Notes: generated by a model from the letters alone, not told the origin. Shown: positions 7,190-17,313, counted from the stretch's first letter. The stretch: DNA of 42,981 nt from Clostridia bacterium (GCA_017516485.1 JAFXCH010000041.1:1-42981); one strand, 5' to 3'. Translations and numbers: made by a program.

Positions 7190-9202
7190 ATGTATAAGAA
7201 AAAGCTTATATCACTTATACTGTCTTTAGCTTTATGCTTTTCTTGCTTGGGCGTTTGCGCAAATGCTGATAACGGCGGCGAAAAGTCCGTTCCTGCTTTT
7301 GTGTCGGCGTTTGAAAAAGCAACGGGAAGTATTATAAGCGTTTTTGCAAGGTTCCGGAACAATCTTTTTGGTATTGATGAAACTGCTACTCCAAAAGCTG
7401 TGGTGAATACTCCGTCTTGGGAAGAGTTTGAGGGAGAAGAAATTATAAACCCCGATATTACCGTGAATGCTGAAACGTGGGTTATGAATGAGCTTTGCTT
7501 TGAAAGCGAAAAATCGTATTCCGACCCGTTCAGCGAAATTGATATTGAGCTTCATCTTTATTCAAACGGCAGACTTTATAAAATACCCGGCTTCTGGGAC
7601 GGCGGCAATGTTTGGAAAATTCGCTTTGTCTGTCCGTATGACGGTGTATGGTATTTCAGGACCGTGTGCACCGATGAAGAAAACACCGCAATGCACGGTA
7701 AAACGGGCAAGGTTATCTGCACCGAATACAGCGGTGAATATGATATTTACAAACACGGATTTGTAACAACAAGTGCAGGCGAAAAGTATTTCACCTATGC
7801 TGACGGTACGCCGTTTTTCTATCTTGGCGATACTCATTGGAGTCTCGGCGGTGAAACAGCCGATATGGTAAAAACAATCTGCGAAAAACGTGTGTCACAG
7901 GGCTTTACCGTAATTCAGAGTGAGCCGATTGACGAAAAGTTTGATTTTGCAGACGGTATAGCCGAAAACGATTTGGAAGGCTTACACAGCTTTGATGAAA
8001 AGTTTGACATTATAGCCGAAAACGGACTTACCCACGCAAACGCACAGTTTTTCTTTCCGTATTCTATGGAGTTGCTGATAAATAACTTCGGCGGCGTGAA
8101 AGATAACGGCGAAATGTCCGACGGTGTAAAGGCCTACCTTGAGAAAATATCCCGCTATTGGGTGGCGAGATATTCTGCTTATCCTGTAATGTGGACTCTC
8201 GGTCAGGAAATAGACAACGATTTTTATTGGAACGATACGACACATCCGATGTGGAACTATGAAAACAATCCTTATCGGCTCGTTGCTGAATATATAGCAA
8301 AATACGATGCCTATGACCATCCGCTTTCGGCTCATCAGGAATATTCGGGTGCAACAGCCGCTTACGGTAACGGCAATGGAGCAACCGATAATTGCAAGGT
8401 ATATAACAAGGAAGCCTTGCCGTCAGCCTTCCGTGATGTTGAACAGCATAATTTCTATGCTGCACAGTGGAATCCGTCCAAAACGGAGCAGTCGGACTAC
8501 TGCGTTGAAAAGGATTTCTGGTACAATTCTCAGGGTAAGCCGGCAATCAATTACGAGGGTCAGTACTGCTATTTGTGGACTAAAAATTTCGGTTCGAGAA
8601 TGCAGGGCTGGACAGCTTATCTCAACGGAATGTACGGCTACGGCTGGGGCGGTCACGACACGTGGAGCTATCTGAACGTATATGACGAAGAAAAAGACAG
8701 CTCCGACGGCGTTGACACAATAACGAGCGAAGAAAAAATCAACGCTACTTGGGAGGATGCCCTCGAATATGAAAGCTCGTACCAGGTCGGATATATGCGT
8801 GAATTTTTTGAACAAACGCAGTGGTATAATCTTATTCCGAGATTTGATAACAGAGCATATTTTGTTCCGGCAAGCAAAGTTTATTATGTATATGCAAGCA
8901 ACGAAGATAACACCGAAATAGTGGTTTACTTCTATTCGTTTACCGATAATGCCGTTGCACAGAATGCCAATACAAAAAAATACGGCGGAATCAAAACGGG
9001 CACAGTCGGAAATCTTGTTCCCAACGGAAGCTATACATACCAATGGTTTGACCCGATGACGGGTGCATACTCCGAAGAACAGGAATTTACCGCAACGAGG
9101 CTCGGCACATATTATATCGGCGAAAAGCCGCAGGCAACCGATATGGTTTTGCTCATACGTACCAACGGTGACGCAAAATATACACTTGTTTTTTCGGAGT
9201 GA
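7190..9202 (+). CDS. Exported DUF5060/DUF4038 glycoside hydrolase (GH140-like)
   Basis: The protein has 670 residues from the ATG at 7190, with GGGTGA just upstream. The signal peptide is canonical (MYKKKLISLILSLALCFS, cleavage likely after NADN or VCANA). A linker follows that contains an amphipathic stretch (ATGSIISVFARFRNNLFG). A DUF5060 immunoglobulin-like domain lies at about 85-165 (SYSDPFSEIDIELHLYSNG, VPG-like IPGFWDGGNVWKIRF). A DUF4038 (alpha/beta)8 barrel starts at YFTYADGTPFFYLGDTHW (about 200), with likely catalytic acids in the barrel (for example MWTLGQEIDND). The C-terminal domain ends with WFDPMTGAYSEEQEFTA. GH140 members include the apiosidase of rhamnogalacturonan-II; that substrate is an inference. 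It is first in a five-gene operon. Confidence 0.75.
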   Translation: MYKKKLISLILSLALCFSCLGVCANADNGGEKSVPAFVSAFEKATGSIISVFARFRNNLFGIDETATPKAVVNTPSWEEFEGEEIINPDITVNAETWVMNELCFESEKSYSDPFSEIDIELHLYSNGRLYKIPGFWDGGNVWKIRFVCPYDGVWYFRTVCTDEENTAMHGKTGKVICTEYSGEYDIYKHGFVTTSAGEKYFTYADGTPFFYLGDTHWSLGGETADMVKTICEKRVSQGFTVIQSEPIDEKFDFADGIAENDLEGLHSFDEKFDIIAENGLTHANAQFFFPYSMELLINNFGGVKDNGEMSDGVKAYLEKISRYWVARYSAYPVMWTLGQEIDNDFYWNDTTHPMWNYENNPYRLVAEYIAKYDAYDHPLSAHQEYSGATAAYGNGNGATDNCKVYNKEALPSAFRDVEQHNFYAAQWNPSKTEQSDYCVEKDFWYNSQGKPAINYEGQYCYLWTKNFGSRMQGWTAYLNGMYGYGWGGHDTWSYLNVYDEEKDSSDGVDTITSEEKINATWEDALEYESSYQVGYMREFFEQTQWYNLIPRFDNRAYFVPASKVYYVYASNEDNTEIVVYFYSFTDNAVAQNANTKKYGGIKTGTVGNLVPNGSYTYQWFDPMTGAYSEEQEFTATRLGTYYIGEKPQATDMVLLIRTNGDAKYTLVFSE

Positions 9203-9206
9203 TATT

Positions 9207-11831
9207 ATGAAGGATTTCAGCAAAATTAAATTCAAATGGACCTTCCGTGATTATCAGCAGGCTGTGCTTGATAATTCGCAGAAGCATCTGAAGGATAAAA
9301 AAATACATATCGTTGCCGCACCGGGCAGTGGTAAGACAATTCTCGGTCTTGAGCTTGTCCGCAGGCAGAATTCTCCTGCGCTTGTTATGTCGCCGTCGGT
9401 TACAATTCGCCAACAATGGGGCGAAAGATTTGTTGAAGCATACCTGCCCGAAACCGAAAACCCCGACGAATATATTTCGTATTCACTCACAAATCCGAAG
9501 CTCATAACATCAATCACATATCAGGCACTTCACGCTGCTTTCACAAAATCCGTTATGGAAGCCGAAGCAGATGAAGATGAGCTTGAAACGGAAGAAACGC
9601 AGGATTTCAGTAATTTCGACATTTTTGCCGAAATCAAAAAAGCAGGTATTAAAACAATCTGCCTTGATGAAGCGCACCACCTCAAAAGCGAATGGCAGAA
9701 GGCTCTCGAAAAGTTTGTTGAAATGCTCGGCAAGGATGTAACAATTATCGCTCTTACAGCAACTCCGCCTTATGACAGCGCGCCTGCCGAATGGAACAGA
9801 TACCAGACCCTCTGCGGCGATATTGATGAAGAAATTTTTGTTCCGCAGCTTGTTATGCAGAAAACACTCTGCCCTCATCAGGACTATATATATTTTAGCT
9901 ATCCCACCGCAGAAGAATCACAGATTCTCGCAAATTACAAAGAAAAAGCATCGGCTGTTACCGATGAAATAATCAGAAGCGGTCTGCTTTCAAAGGCTTT
10001 GCAGGCCTCAAATGCTGCCAATAACGAAGAGCTTCTTTACGATAACCTTGCAGGCTTCAAATCGCTTGTCTGTGTTGCGAAAAAAGGCGGCGCAAACATT
10101 TCAAGAAGCCTTGAGGAAAAGGTTTTTGAGGGCAGAAAGCCGCTTGCTTATTCAATTGTTGAAGCTGAAAAAGCATTTCAGTTTATCGTTGATAAGCCTG
10201 ATATATTCACCGAAGAAATAAGCGAAGAATTAAAAGCAATTCTTTCAAAAGAAGCTCTTATCGAAAAAAGGAAAGTCCGCCTTGCATCAAGCGATAAAAT
10301 CAATAAGATGCTCGTTTCCTCAACGGGTAAGCTTCAGAGTATTAACAGGATTGTCGAGAGTGAATATCAGAATCTCGGCGACTCTCTGCGTATGCTCATT
10401 CTCACCGACTATATCAAAAAAGATATGCTTAAATTAGTCGGTACAGATGAAGAAATCCACGCTCTCGGCACCGTGCCCGTATTTGAATCAATCCGAAGAA
10501 CTAACCCCGATGCAAAGGTTGCCGTGCTTTCGGGTACGCTCGTAATTCTGCCCGACTGTGCGGTTGAAGCTGCGCAGGAAATCGCATATAACGAGGGTGT
10601 TCCCTGCAGAATAAAGAAAATCGAAAACACAAATCATACCGAGATTATTTTCACCGGTTCAAACAAAAACAAGGTAAGTATAATCACCAAGGCTTTCCAG
10701 ACGGGTGTTATCAACGTTCTTATCGGCACAAAATCTCTGCTCGGCGAAGGCTGGGATTCGCCGAATATCAATTCTCTTATCCTCGCAAGTTTTGTCGGCA
10801 GCTTTATGCTTTCAAATCAGATGCGAGGCAGAGCAATAAGAATTGATAAAAAGAACCCCGAAAAGGTATCTAACATCTGGCATCTTGTGACGGTTGAGCC
10901 CGACTCAAAGGATGAAATCATCAGCGATGATTTTGAAACGATGAAGCGCCGTTTTGCGTGCTTCCAGGCGCCTGCATATAACAGCGATGTTATCGAAAGC
11001 GGAACGGACAGAATTGATATTCTCAAAGCACCCTATGATGCAAACGGACTTGAAAATATTAATAATCAGATGTTGTCACTTGCCGCCGCAAGAAACGTTA
11101 TGTCAGGCAGATGGAACGCCGCCGTAAAGGGCAAAGCAAGACCCGAAATTGCCGATGTCAGCGAAATTCCTGCTGAAGTACAGCCTGCCAAGGCAGTTCA
11201 TAAGAACAAGATTTATGCAATTGTTCTTGCTGTCGTGATTGTGCTTGCAATTATAATTATTGCAACGTCGGGATTTTTCGGCGGTCTGCTCGGATTTATC
11301 ATTGCGGCAGTTGCGGCTGTTTTCCTTGTTAAGTGTGCAAGTGTTGTTACGAAGAATTCCTCGCCCGAAAAAACGGTTTCAAACATTTCGGGGGCAGTTC
11401 TCCGCACGCTTAAAGAAATAGGTGAAATTGAGAGCAGGGGAGCAACTGTTTGTGTTAAAAAGTCCGAAAAACACAATACTATAAATTGCTCACTTGAAAA
11501 AGCAACGGTACGTGAAAAGAATGTTTTTGCAAAGGCAATATCCGAGCTTCTTTCTCCGATTGATGACCCGAGATACGTTCTCATCGGCACAAAGGGTATT
11601 TCAAAGCTTGAAACAACAAACTACGTCCAGAGCTATGCCTGCCCGTCAATAATCGGCGTCAACAAAGAAACAGCGGCAATTCTTGCAAAGAATCTTAAAT
11701 CCGCAGGCGGCAAGTTCGACCTTGTTTTCACAAGAAACGAGCAGGGCAGAAAAGAGCTTTTCAAATGCCGCAAATATTCCTATATCAATGCAAACAGTAA
11801 GGTTGTAAAGAACAAGAAAATTGTTAAATAA
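9207..11831 (+). CDS. Superfamily 2 DEAD/DEAH-type helicase with two C-terminal membrane segments
   Basis: The protein has 874 residues from the ATG at 9207; GGAG at 9196-9199 lies in the end of the previous gene, four bases apart, so coupling is likely. Helicase motifs are intact: Walker A APGSGKT (38-44), motif Ia-like VMSPSVTIRQQW, DEAH (154-157), motif III TAT (184-186), motif V near GEGWDSPNINSL and motif VI QMRGRAIRID (about 537-546). A large insertion separates the two RecA-like lobes. After about residue 665 come two hydrophobic helices (IYAIVLAVVIVLAIIIIA, then GGLLGFIIAAVAAVFLV) and a soluble C-terminal domain of about 150 residues that I do not recognise. The fold resembles type III restriction/XPB-like DNA helicases. 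A nucleic-acid motor with apparent membrane anchoring inside a glycoside hydrolase operon is unusual. Confidence 0.85.
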   Translation: MKDFSKIKFKWTFRDYQQAVLDNSQKHLKDKKIHIVAAPGSGKTILGLELVRRQNSPALVMSPSVTIRQQWGERFVEAYLPETENPDEYISYSLTNPKLITSITYQALHAAFTKSVMEAEADEDELETEETQDFSNFDIFAEIKKAGIKTICLDEAHHLKSEWQKALEKFVEMLGKDVTIIALTATPPYDSAPAEWNRYQTLCGDIDEEIFVPQLVMQKTLCPHQDYIYFSYPTAEESQILANYKEKASAVTDEIIRSGLLSKALQASNAANNEELLYDNLAGFKSLVCVAKKGGANISRSLEEKVFEGRKPLAYSIVEAEKAFQFIVDKPDIFTEEISEELKAILSKEALIEKRKVRLASSDKINKMLVSSTGKLQSINRIVESEYQNLGDSLRMLILTDYIKKDMLKLVGTDEEIHALGTVPVFESIRRTNPDAKVAVLSGTLVILPDCAVEAAQEIAYNEGVPCRIKKIENTNHTEIIFTGSNKNKVSIITKAFQTGVINVLIGTKSLLGEGWDSPNINSLILASFVGSFMLSNQMRGRAIRIDKKNPEKVSNIWHLVTVEPDSKDEIISDDFETMKRRFACFQAPAYNSDVIESGTDRIDILKAPYDANGLENINNQMLSLAAARNVMSGRWNAAVKGKARPEIADVSEIPAEVQPAKAVHKNKIYAIVLAVVIVLAIIIIATSGFFGGLLGFIIAAVAAVFLVKCASVVTKNSSPEKTVSNISGAVLRTLKEIGEIESRGATVCVKKSEKHNTINCSLEKATVREKNVFAKAISELLSPIDDPRYVLIGTKGISKLETTNYVQSYACPSIIGVNKETAAILAKNLKSAGGKFDLVFTRNEQGRKELFKCRKYSYINANSKVVKNKKIVK

Positions 11832-11878
11832 TTTCACTCTTGCTGAACTGTTTATTTATTGTTTAAGGAGAAATTTAT

Positions 11879-13738
11879 ATGCTTCTGAAACTGGTTTCTT
11901 TTATAGCTTCAATATTGTTGCTGTTTACCTCGTCTGCAACAACGCCCGTCAAATCCGCTGTGCTTGCGGAATCTCTTGGTTACTTAAGCGAAAACAGAAC
12001 GGCAGACGAGATTAACGGTGCAAACGGAACAAGATTCTATATTCAGCGCCCCAAGGCTGATAAACTTAAAAAAATCAACGCTGCTGATTTCGGTCTTTCG
12101 GAAAGCAACGAGGATAATTTCGAGGCATTTCAGACTGCTCTTTATTACTGTTCTCAGCATCCTCAGACGAAGCTTGTTATCGACAAGGGTACATATTATT
12201 TCAGAAGCACGAACGGTATTGATGCTAACAACTGCACGGATTTACTGATTGAAGGAAACGATGCAACCTTTGTTTTCTCCTCAACTGGATATAAGTTTTT
12301 TATCAGAAACAGCGACTGTCTTGAAATCCGCAACCTCAATTTCGATTGGAATTGGGCTGAAAGTCCGCTGGCTTCTGTTGTTACCGTTCAGAACAGTAAC
12401 GCCGATACCCATACGCTTGACCTTGTTTTTAAGGATGCTGAATATTGTAACGAAAGCAACAGACTTACGGCAATTACACAATGCGACCCCGAAGCATATA
12501 CTTTCGGTGCAAAGCAATCTTCAAAAGAGGTTTATCTTTATCAGGACGAAGCAAATATAAAATCTGTTCAGAAAATTTCGGACAACACTTTACGTGTTAC
12601 TCATAACGGCTGTATGGACAGCTTTGAGAACGGTGAAACATATATTCTCAGGCACTTTGTCTATGACGGAACTATTTTCAGCATAAGGGATTACAGCAAG
12701 AATATAACCTTTGATAACGTCAGTATCTACGGCAGTGCCGGAATGGCATATATCTGCGAGGGCAACAGCTCGCATTTTCAGATTATCAACAGCTTTATCG
12801 GTGTTAACCCCGAATACAAAGATAAGAGAAGTGTTTCGTTGACCGCCGATGCGATTCATATTGTAAACACCAACGGCTGCTTTAATATTTCCGGCTGTGA
12901 TATAAGCGGTATGGGTGACGATGCAATTAATGTTCACGACGGTCTCGGCTATGTTTCGGCAGTAAACGGCAACACACTTACTTTGATTGCTTCGGCAATG
13001 AGGCTTGAAGCAGGGGATATCCTTGGATTCAAAAATGATAAGTTTGAGAATACGGACGTTACGGCAAAAATTGTTTCGGTCAAAGCTCTTGAAGGGATAA
13101 CAAAAGAGGTTGTTGTAGAAGTCTTGCCCGAAATCGTAACGGAAGGCTGGACTGCATATAACAAGGAATGTAACAGCGCCAACTATGTTATCAGCAACAA
13201 TTATTTCCACGAAAACAGGGCAAGAGGCTTACTTTTGCAGTCCTCAAACGGACTTTGTGAGAACAACCGGTTCTATAAAACAATGGGACAGGCTATAAAG
13301 GTTGTTATGGATATTGAACCTACTCTCTGGCAGGAGGGCACGGGCGTTGATAATCTCATCATCCGCAACAATACCTTTGAAAAGTGCAACTACAGCGACT
13401 GGGGCTCGGTAATTGAAATCGGCACTAACATAGCAGGCAAATCTGCAAAAACAGCCGTTTTTACAAATATAGAAATCAGTTCAAACAGCTTTAAGGATAT
13501 GCCGTCAAGGCTTATGAAAGTGAACAATGTAAACGGACTTGTTTTCAGTTCAAACACCGTGGATACAGGCGAATATTTCGCTGAATATAATCTGCAGGGT
13601 AAAATATATATGTTCAAATACTGTTCCGACATTACTTACTCGGATAATAATTTTATCAGCAGCGGTGTTTTGAGTGAGAAAGAAATAATTCAAAGCGACA
13701 GTATTACGGTATGGGCACAGGTAAACTCACAGTTATAA
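11879..13738 (+). CDS. GH110-like beta-helix glycosidase, exported
   Basis: The protein has 619 residues with AAGGAG before the ATG. The N-terminal hydrophobic segment (about 1-18) has one Lys. Residues 60-130 show the start of a beta-helix protein (INAADFGLSESNEDNFEAFQ, LVIDKGTYYF). Around 319-360 the stretch LTADAIHIVNTNGCFNISGC followed by GMGDDAINVHDG closely resembles the catalytic region of GH110 alpha-galactosidases, with paired Asp. A second set of coils (YVISNNYFHENRARGLLLQS, NLIIRNNTFEKCNYSDWGS) follows. GH110 removes terminal alpha-1,3-galactose from blood-group-like or algal glycans. The GH110 call is from motif memory; a pectate-lyase-like fold is certain. The gene is 47 bases after the helicase gene in the same operon. 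Confidence 0.65.
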   Translation: MLLKLVSFIASILLLFTSSATTPVKSAVLAESLGYLSENRTADEINGANGTRFYIQRPKADKLKKINAADFGLSESNEDNFEAFQTALYYCSQHPQTKLVIDKGTYYFRSTNGIDANNCTDLLIEGNDATFVFSSTGYKFFIRNSDCLEIRNLNFDWNWAESPLASVVTVQNSNADTHTLDLVFKDAEYCNESNRLTAITQCDPEAYTFGAKQSSKEVYLYQDEANIKSVQKISDNTLRVTHNGCMDSFENGETYILRHFVYDGTIFSIRDYSKNITFDNVSIYGSAGMAYICEGNSSHFQIINSFIGVNPEYKDKRSVSLTADAIHIVNTNGCFNISGCDISGMGDDAINVHDGLGYVSAVNGNTLTLIASAMRLEAGDILGFKNDKFENTDVTAKIVSVKALEGITKEVVVEVLPEIVTEGWTAYNKECNSANYVISNNYFHENRARGLLLQSSNGLCENNRFYKTMGQAIKVVMDIEPTLWQEGTGVDNLIIRNNTFEKCNYSDWGSVIEIGTNIAGKSAKTAVFTNIEISSNSFKDMPSRLMKVNNVNGLVFSSNTVDTGEYFAEYNLQGKIYMFKYCSDITYSDNNFISSGVLSEKEIIQSDSITVWAQVNSQL

Positions 13739-13812
13739 CAGCTTTTTACCTAAATAAAGAATGAAACGTATACTTAAGCCAATTAAGATTAGTAAACATC
13801 AGGGAGATTCTT

Positions 13813-16146
13813 ATGAATGTTATACAGACAATAGTTTCTTATCTTGTGATTGCGGCGGCTTTTATTACATCAATATTCTCGTGGGGTGATTCTCAGATGG
13901 TTAAGTTTACAAATGATTATGAAATTCCCGAAAGTATTCCCGAATACAGCGTTATTTCTACCGAGGAAAAAGCTGATTGGAAGGCCAAATGGATTTGGGA
14001 CAGGGAAAACCTGACGGAGAAAAACGTCTGGATGTGCTTTAGCAAGAGGGTAATTCTTGATAAAATTCCCGAAGAACTTATTGCCGATATCTCAGCCGAC
14101 TCAAAATACTGGCTTTACATAAACGGCGAAACCGTTGTCTTTGAAGGCAACGTGAAACGCGGACCAGATAAAAACAGCGGTTATTACGACAGCATAGATA
14201 TTGCGCCCTTTCTCAAAGAGGGCGAAAACGTAATATGTGCGCTCGTGTGGTATTGGGATGATGAAACAAGCTATTCCTATTGCAGTAGCGGTCAGGGAGG
14301 CTTCATTTTTGAAGCCGTAGGCGAGGGCGTTACAATAATTTCCGACAATAGCTGGAAGGTAAAAAGGAACACCGCTTACGTTGACAGCCCACTTTATCCG
14401 CCCAATTACAGGCTGCCTGAATACAGCATTTATTATGATGCACGGAAAGATATGGGCGACTGGATAAACGCTGCTTATGACTGTTCTTCGTGGGAAAATG
14501 CAACCGAATACGCTGTCGGCGGTGAGGGTGCTTACGGCAAGCTTTATCCGAGAGGATTACCTTTCCTCAAGGATTACGGCCTAAAGGATTATGAGAATTC
14601 AGGCGAATATGAGAATTATACCGTAACCAAGCATTTAGGTGAAAAAATCACGGTTGATATTCCTTATAACGCACAGCTTACTCCCTATCTTAAAATAATT
14701 GCACCTGCAGGTAAAAAAATCAGAATAACAACGGAAAACACTTTGAGCGGCGCCGTTTCGACTACCTACATAACCAAAGAGGGTGAGCAGGAGTTTGAAG
14801 CATTGGGCTGGTTTAACGGTGAGCATATTACCTATAAAATTCCCAAAGGCGTTACAGTTGTTTCGCTGATGTACCGTGAAACGGGCTATAACAGTTCCTT
14901 CAGCGGTAATTTCAAGTGCGATGATGAATTCCTTAATTCGTTGTGGCAGAAATCTCTGCGTACGCTTTACGTTACTATGCGTGATAATTTTATGGACTGT
15001 CCCGACAGAGAAAGAGCGCAATGGTGGGGTGATGTCACAAGCGAAATGATAATGACTATGTATTCGCTTGACAGCAATGCTTACCTGTTGTATCAGAAGG
15101 GCGTAAATGCAATGCTTTCCCACGTTGACGAATCGGATGTACTGCAGACCGTTGTGCCTATAAGCGGTGATTATTTTGAACTTCCCGTTCAGCAGCTTGC
15201 AGGTATAGTAGGTTTTCTGACCTACTATCAGTATACGGGTGATAGGGCTTTTGTCGAAAAGGTTTACGATGCTTCTCTGAACTATCTCAAGCTTTGGGAA
15301 ATCGGTGAAAACAATCTTGTCGTTCATCGCGGCGGCTCGTGGGATTGGCCCGATTGGGGCGATAAGGCGGATATGACCGCTATTGAAAACGCTTGGGTTT
15401 ACTATGCTCTTTCCGCTGTGCAGGAAATGGCAGAGCTTTTGGGAAAAGACGATGATATTATTTTCATAACCGAACGAAAAGCTGCTGTTTCAAAGGGCTA
15501 CAAGGCTCTGTGGACAGAAGATGGCTTTAAAAGCGAAGATGTGAAAGAACCCGATGACAGAGCAAATGCACTTGCTGTTTTGTCGGGCCTTGCGGATAGT
15601 GGACAGTACGGTGTAATTACAAACGTTCTCACGACCACCAAAAATTCAAGCCCGTATATGGAGTATTACGTTCTGGAAGCGCTTTGCAGAATGGGTGAGT
15701 ACGAGCACGCACGAGACAGGATAAAGGAAAGATACGAGGGAATGATGTGTGAAGATTACTCTACTCTCTGGGAATTCTGGGAGTCGTGGCGGGGTACCAA
15801 AAATCACGCCTGGAGCGGCGGCCCTCTCGTTATTATGAGTAAGCATTTTGCCGGTGTATCTCCGCTTGAAGCGGGCTATGAAAAGGTGAAAATCGACCCT
15901 CAGTATTCTCTGTCAGACAGTATGAGCTGTACCGTTCCGAGCGTAAAGGGCTTGATAAATCTCAGCTACGAAAAGCAGGACGGAACTTATGTTGTCAATC
16001 TCACCGTGCCTCAGGGTATGAAGATTCTGTTATATGTACCTGCCGAAGCTCAGGTGAATATCAATTCGCAGCTTTATTACCAAAACGGTGAGTATGTAAA
16101 TGTAGATAATTCCGATAATGCAGTAATTATTGAAAAGGTAAACTGA
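13813..16146 (+). CDS. GH78-like alpha-L-rhamnosidase, exported
   Basis: The protein has 777 residues with GGGAG six bases before the ATG. The N-terminal hydrophobic stretch (residues 3-24) has no basic residue. A beta-sandwich domain (KWIWDRENLTEKNVWMCFSK, then YINGETVVFEGNVKRGP) lies at about 55-260. The (alpha/alpha)6 barrel carries the GH78-type motif DCPDRERAQWWGD (about residues 395-407), which contains the expected general-acid Glu, and GSWDWPDWGD (about 507-516). WEFWESWRG and NHAWSGGP follow near 655-670, then a small C-terminal beta-sandwich. The predicted reaction is release of terminal L-rhamnose from rhamnogalacturonan, glycosides or exopolysaccharide. The family assignment is strong; the exact linkage is not known. 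Confidence 0.85.
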   Translation: MNVIQTIVSYLVIAAAFITSIFSWGDSQMVKFTNDYEIPESIPEYSVISTEEKADWKAKWIWDRENLTEKNVWMCFSKRVILDKIPEELIADISADSKYWLYINGETVVFEGNVKRGPDKNSGYYDSIDIAPFLKEGENVICALVWYWDDETSYSYCSSGQGGFIFEAVGEGVTIISDNSWKVKRNTAYVDSPLYPPNYRLPEYSIYYDARKDMGDWINAAYDCSSWENATEYAVGGEGAYGKLYPRGLPFLKDYGLKDYENSGEYENYTVTKHLGEKITVDIPYNAQLTPYLKIIAPAGKKIRITTENTLSGAVSTTYITKEGEQEFEALGWFNGEHITYKIPKGVTVVSLMYRETGYNSSFSGNFKCDDEFLNSLWQKSLRTLYVTMRDNFMDCPDRERAQWWGDVTSEMIMTMYSLDSNAYLLYQKGVNAMLSHVDESDVLQTVVPISGDYFELPVQQLAGIVGFLTYYQYTGDRAFVEKVYDASLNYLKLWEIGENNLVVHRGGSWDWPDWGDKADMTAIENAWVYYALSAVQEMAELLGKDDDIIFITERKAAVSKGYKALWTEDGFKSEDVKEPDDRANALAVLSGLADSGQYGVITNVLTTTKNSSPYMEYYVLEALCRMGEYEHARDRIKERYEGMMCEDYSTLWEFWESWRGTKNHAWSGGPLVIMSKHFAGVSPLEAGYEKVKIDPQYSLSDSMSCTVPSVKGLINLSYEKQDGTYVVNLTVPQGMKILLYVPAEAQVNINSQLYYQNGEYVNVDNSDNAVIIEKVN

Positions 16147-16196
16147 TAGCCGTAATATTTCACATCTCAATTTTTAAAATAAACAAGGTGGTTTTG

Positions 16197-17273
16197 TTGG
16201 ATAAAAATTGCAGAATACCGACTATTAATACAGGTGCGTGGGGTAATTGCCACATTCAGGGAATAGCGGCCGATATGAAGAAAGGATACATTTATTATTC
16301 TTTCACAACAAAGTTGATTAAGGCGACGCTTGACGGCAGAATAGTAGGCACTCTTGACGGACTTGCTGGTCATCTCGGCTGCATTGCTTTCAACGAGCAG
16401 GACGGTTGTGTTTACGGCTCGCTTGAATACAAAAACGATATAATAGGCAGAGATATTCTGAAAGCTATCGGGTCAAAACGTAACTTTGACGATGCGTTTT
16501 ACGTTGCAAAATTTGACGTTGATAAAATCACAAAACACGGTATGAATGCCGATGACAGCGATATAATGACTGCTGTGTATTTACCTGAAGTTGTCAGCGA
16601 TTACAAGTGGGAAGGCTGTGATGATGACGGAAACAGAATCAGTCACAAGTATAGCTGCAGCGGTATTGACGGCTTGACTTTTGCTCCGCTTCCCGGCGAA
16701 AAGCCGGAAGACGGAATGTACTTGTACGTTGCATACGGAATTTACAACGACGTAAAACGAAACGATAACGACTATCAGGTTATTCTCTGCTATGATATGG
16801 CTCAGTGGAATGCTCACTCTCTGCCGCTTTCGCAGAATAATATGCACAAATCGGGCTTTGACAAACCGCTTCACAAGTTTTTTGTTTGTACGGGAAACAC
16901 TGAATGGGGCGTTCAGAATCTTGAATACGACAGACATACGAACTATATGTTTATGGCTGTTTATGAGGGATTCAAAAAAGATTACCCGAATTACACGCTG
17001 TTCTGCGTTGATATGTCAGTTCCGTCGCAGATTAATGAGCTGAACGGAACAAATGAAACTGCAGAAATTCTCACACTTTCAGAGAAAGGATTATATGAAC
17101 CCGAAACGGGAATACACGGCTGGTATTTTCCGCTTGGCAGTACGGGTCTGTTTTCCATCGGCAACGGAGAGTGGCTTATCTGCAGAAATTTCAGAACTGA
17201 TGAAGGTCAATGCGGAGAAATTGACCATTACGAATGGAACGAAATAACTCCGTTTGTGAGATATGAATGCTAA
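16197..17273 (+). CDS. Conserved unknown protein, possible beta-propeller
   Basis: The protein has 358 residues from the TTG at 16197, chosen because AAGGTGG (16185-16191) lies five bases upstream; the neighbouring GTG at 16188 falls inside that site. There is no signal peptide. Repeating short segments such as KKGYIYYSFTTKLIKATLDG, GCIAFNEQDGCVYGSLEYK, GVQNLEYDRHTNYMFMAVYE and FPLGSTGLFSIGNGEWLICR suggest a propeller of four-stranded blades. I do not recognise a catalytic motif. It is the last gene of the operon that starts at 7190 and ends at the terminator at 17314-17347. Without a leader it would act in the cytoplasm, unlike most of its neighbours, possibly on an imported sugar or lactone; that is speculation. 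Confidence 0.7.
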   Translation: MDKNCRIPTINTGAWGNCHIQGIAADMKKGYIYYSFTTKLIKATLDGRIVGTLDGLAGHLGCIAFNEQDGCVYGSLEYKNDIIGRDILKAIGSKRNFDDAFYVAKFDVDKITKHGMNADDSDIMTAVYLPEVVSDYKWEGCDDDGNRISHKYSCSGIDGLTFAPLPGEKPEDGMYLYVAYGIYNDVKRNDNDYQVILCYDMAQWNAHSLPLSQNNMHKSGFDKPLHKFFVCTGNTEWGVQNLEYDRHTNYMFMAVYEGFKKDYPNYTLFCVDMSVPSQINELNGTNETAEILTLSEKGLYEPETGIHGWYFPLGSTGLFSIGNGEWLICRNFRTDEGQCGEIDHYEWNEITPFVRYEC

Positions 17274-17313
17274 ATAAATTTCATAAAACTGTGACAAATT
17301 ATCCGATATAAGA

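Noticed and set aside
9063-9206. Upstream extension of the helicase reading frame
   Set aside because: It lies inside the preceding glycosidase gene; the ATG at 9207 has a good GGAG site and starts the conserved helicase N-terminus.
8423-9235. Open frame of 270 codons on the minus strand
   Set aside because: It lies opposite the DUF4038 protein gene with its conserved domains; it is Cys/Ile-rich without any family resemblance.
14635-15327. Open frame of 230 codons on the minus strand
   Set aside because: It lies opposite conserved GH78 motifs on the plus strand and shows no coding features of its own.
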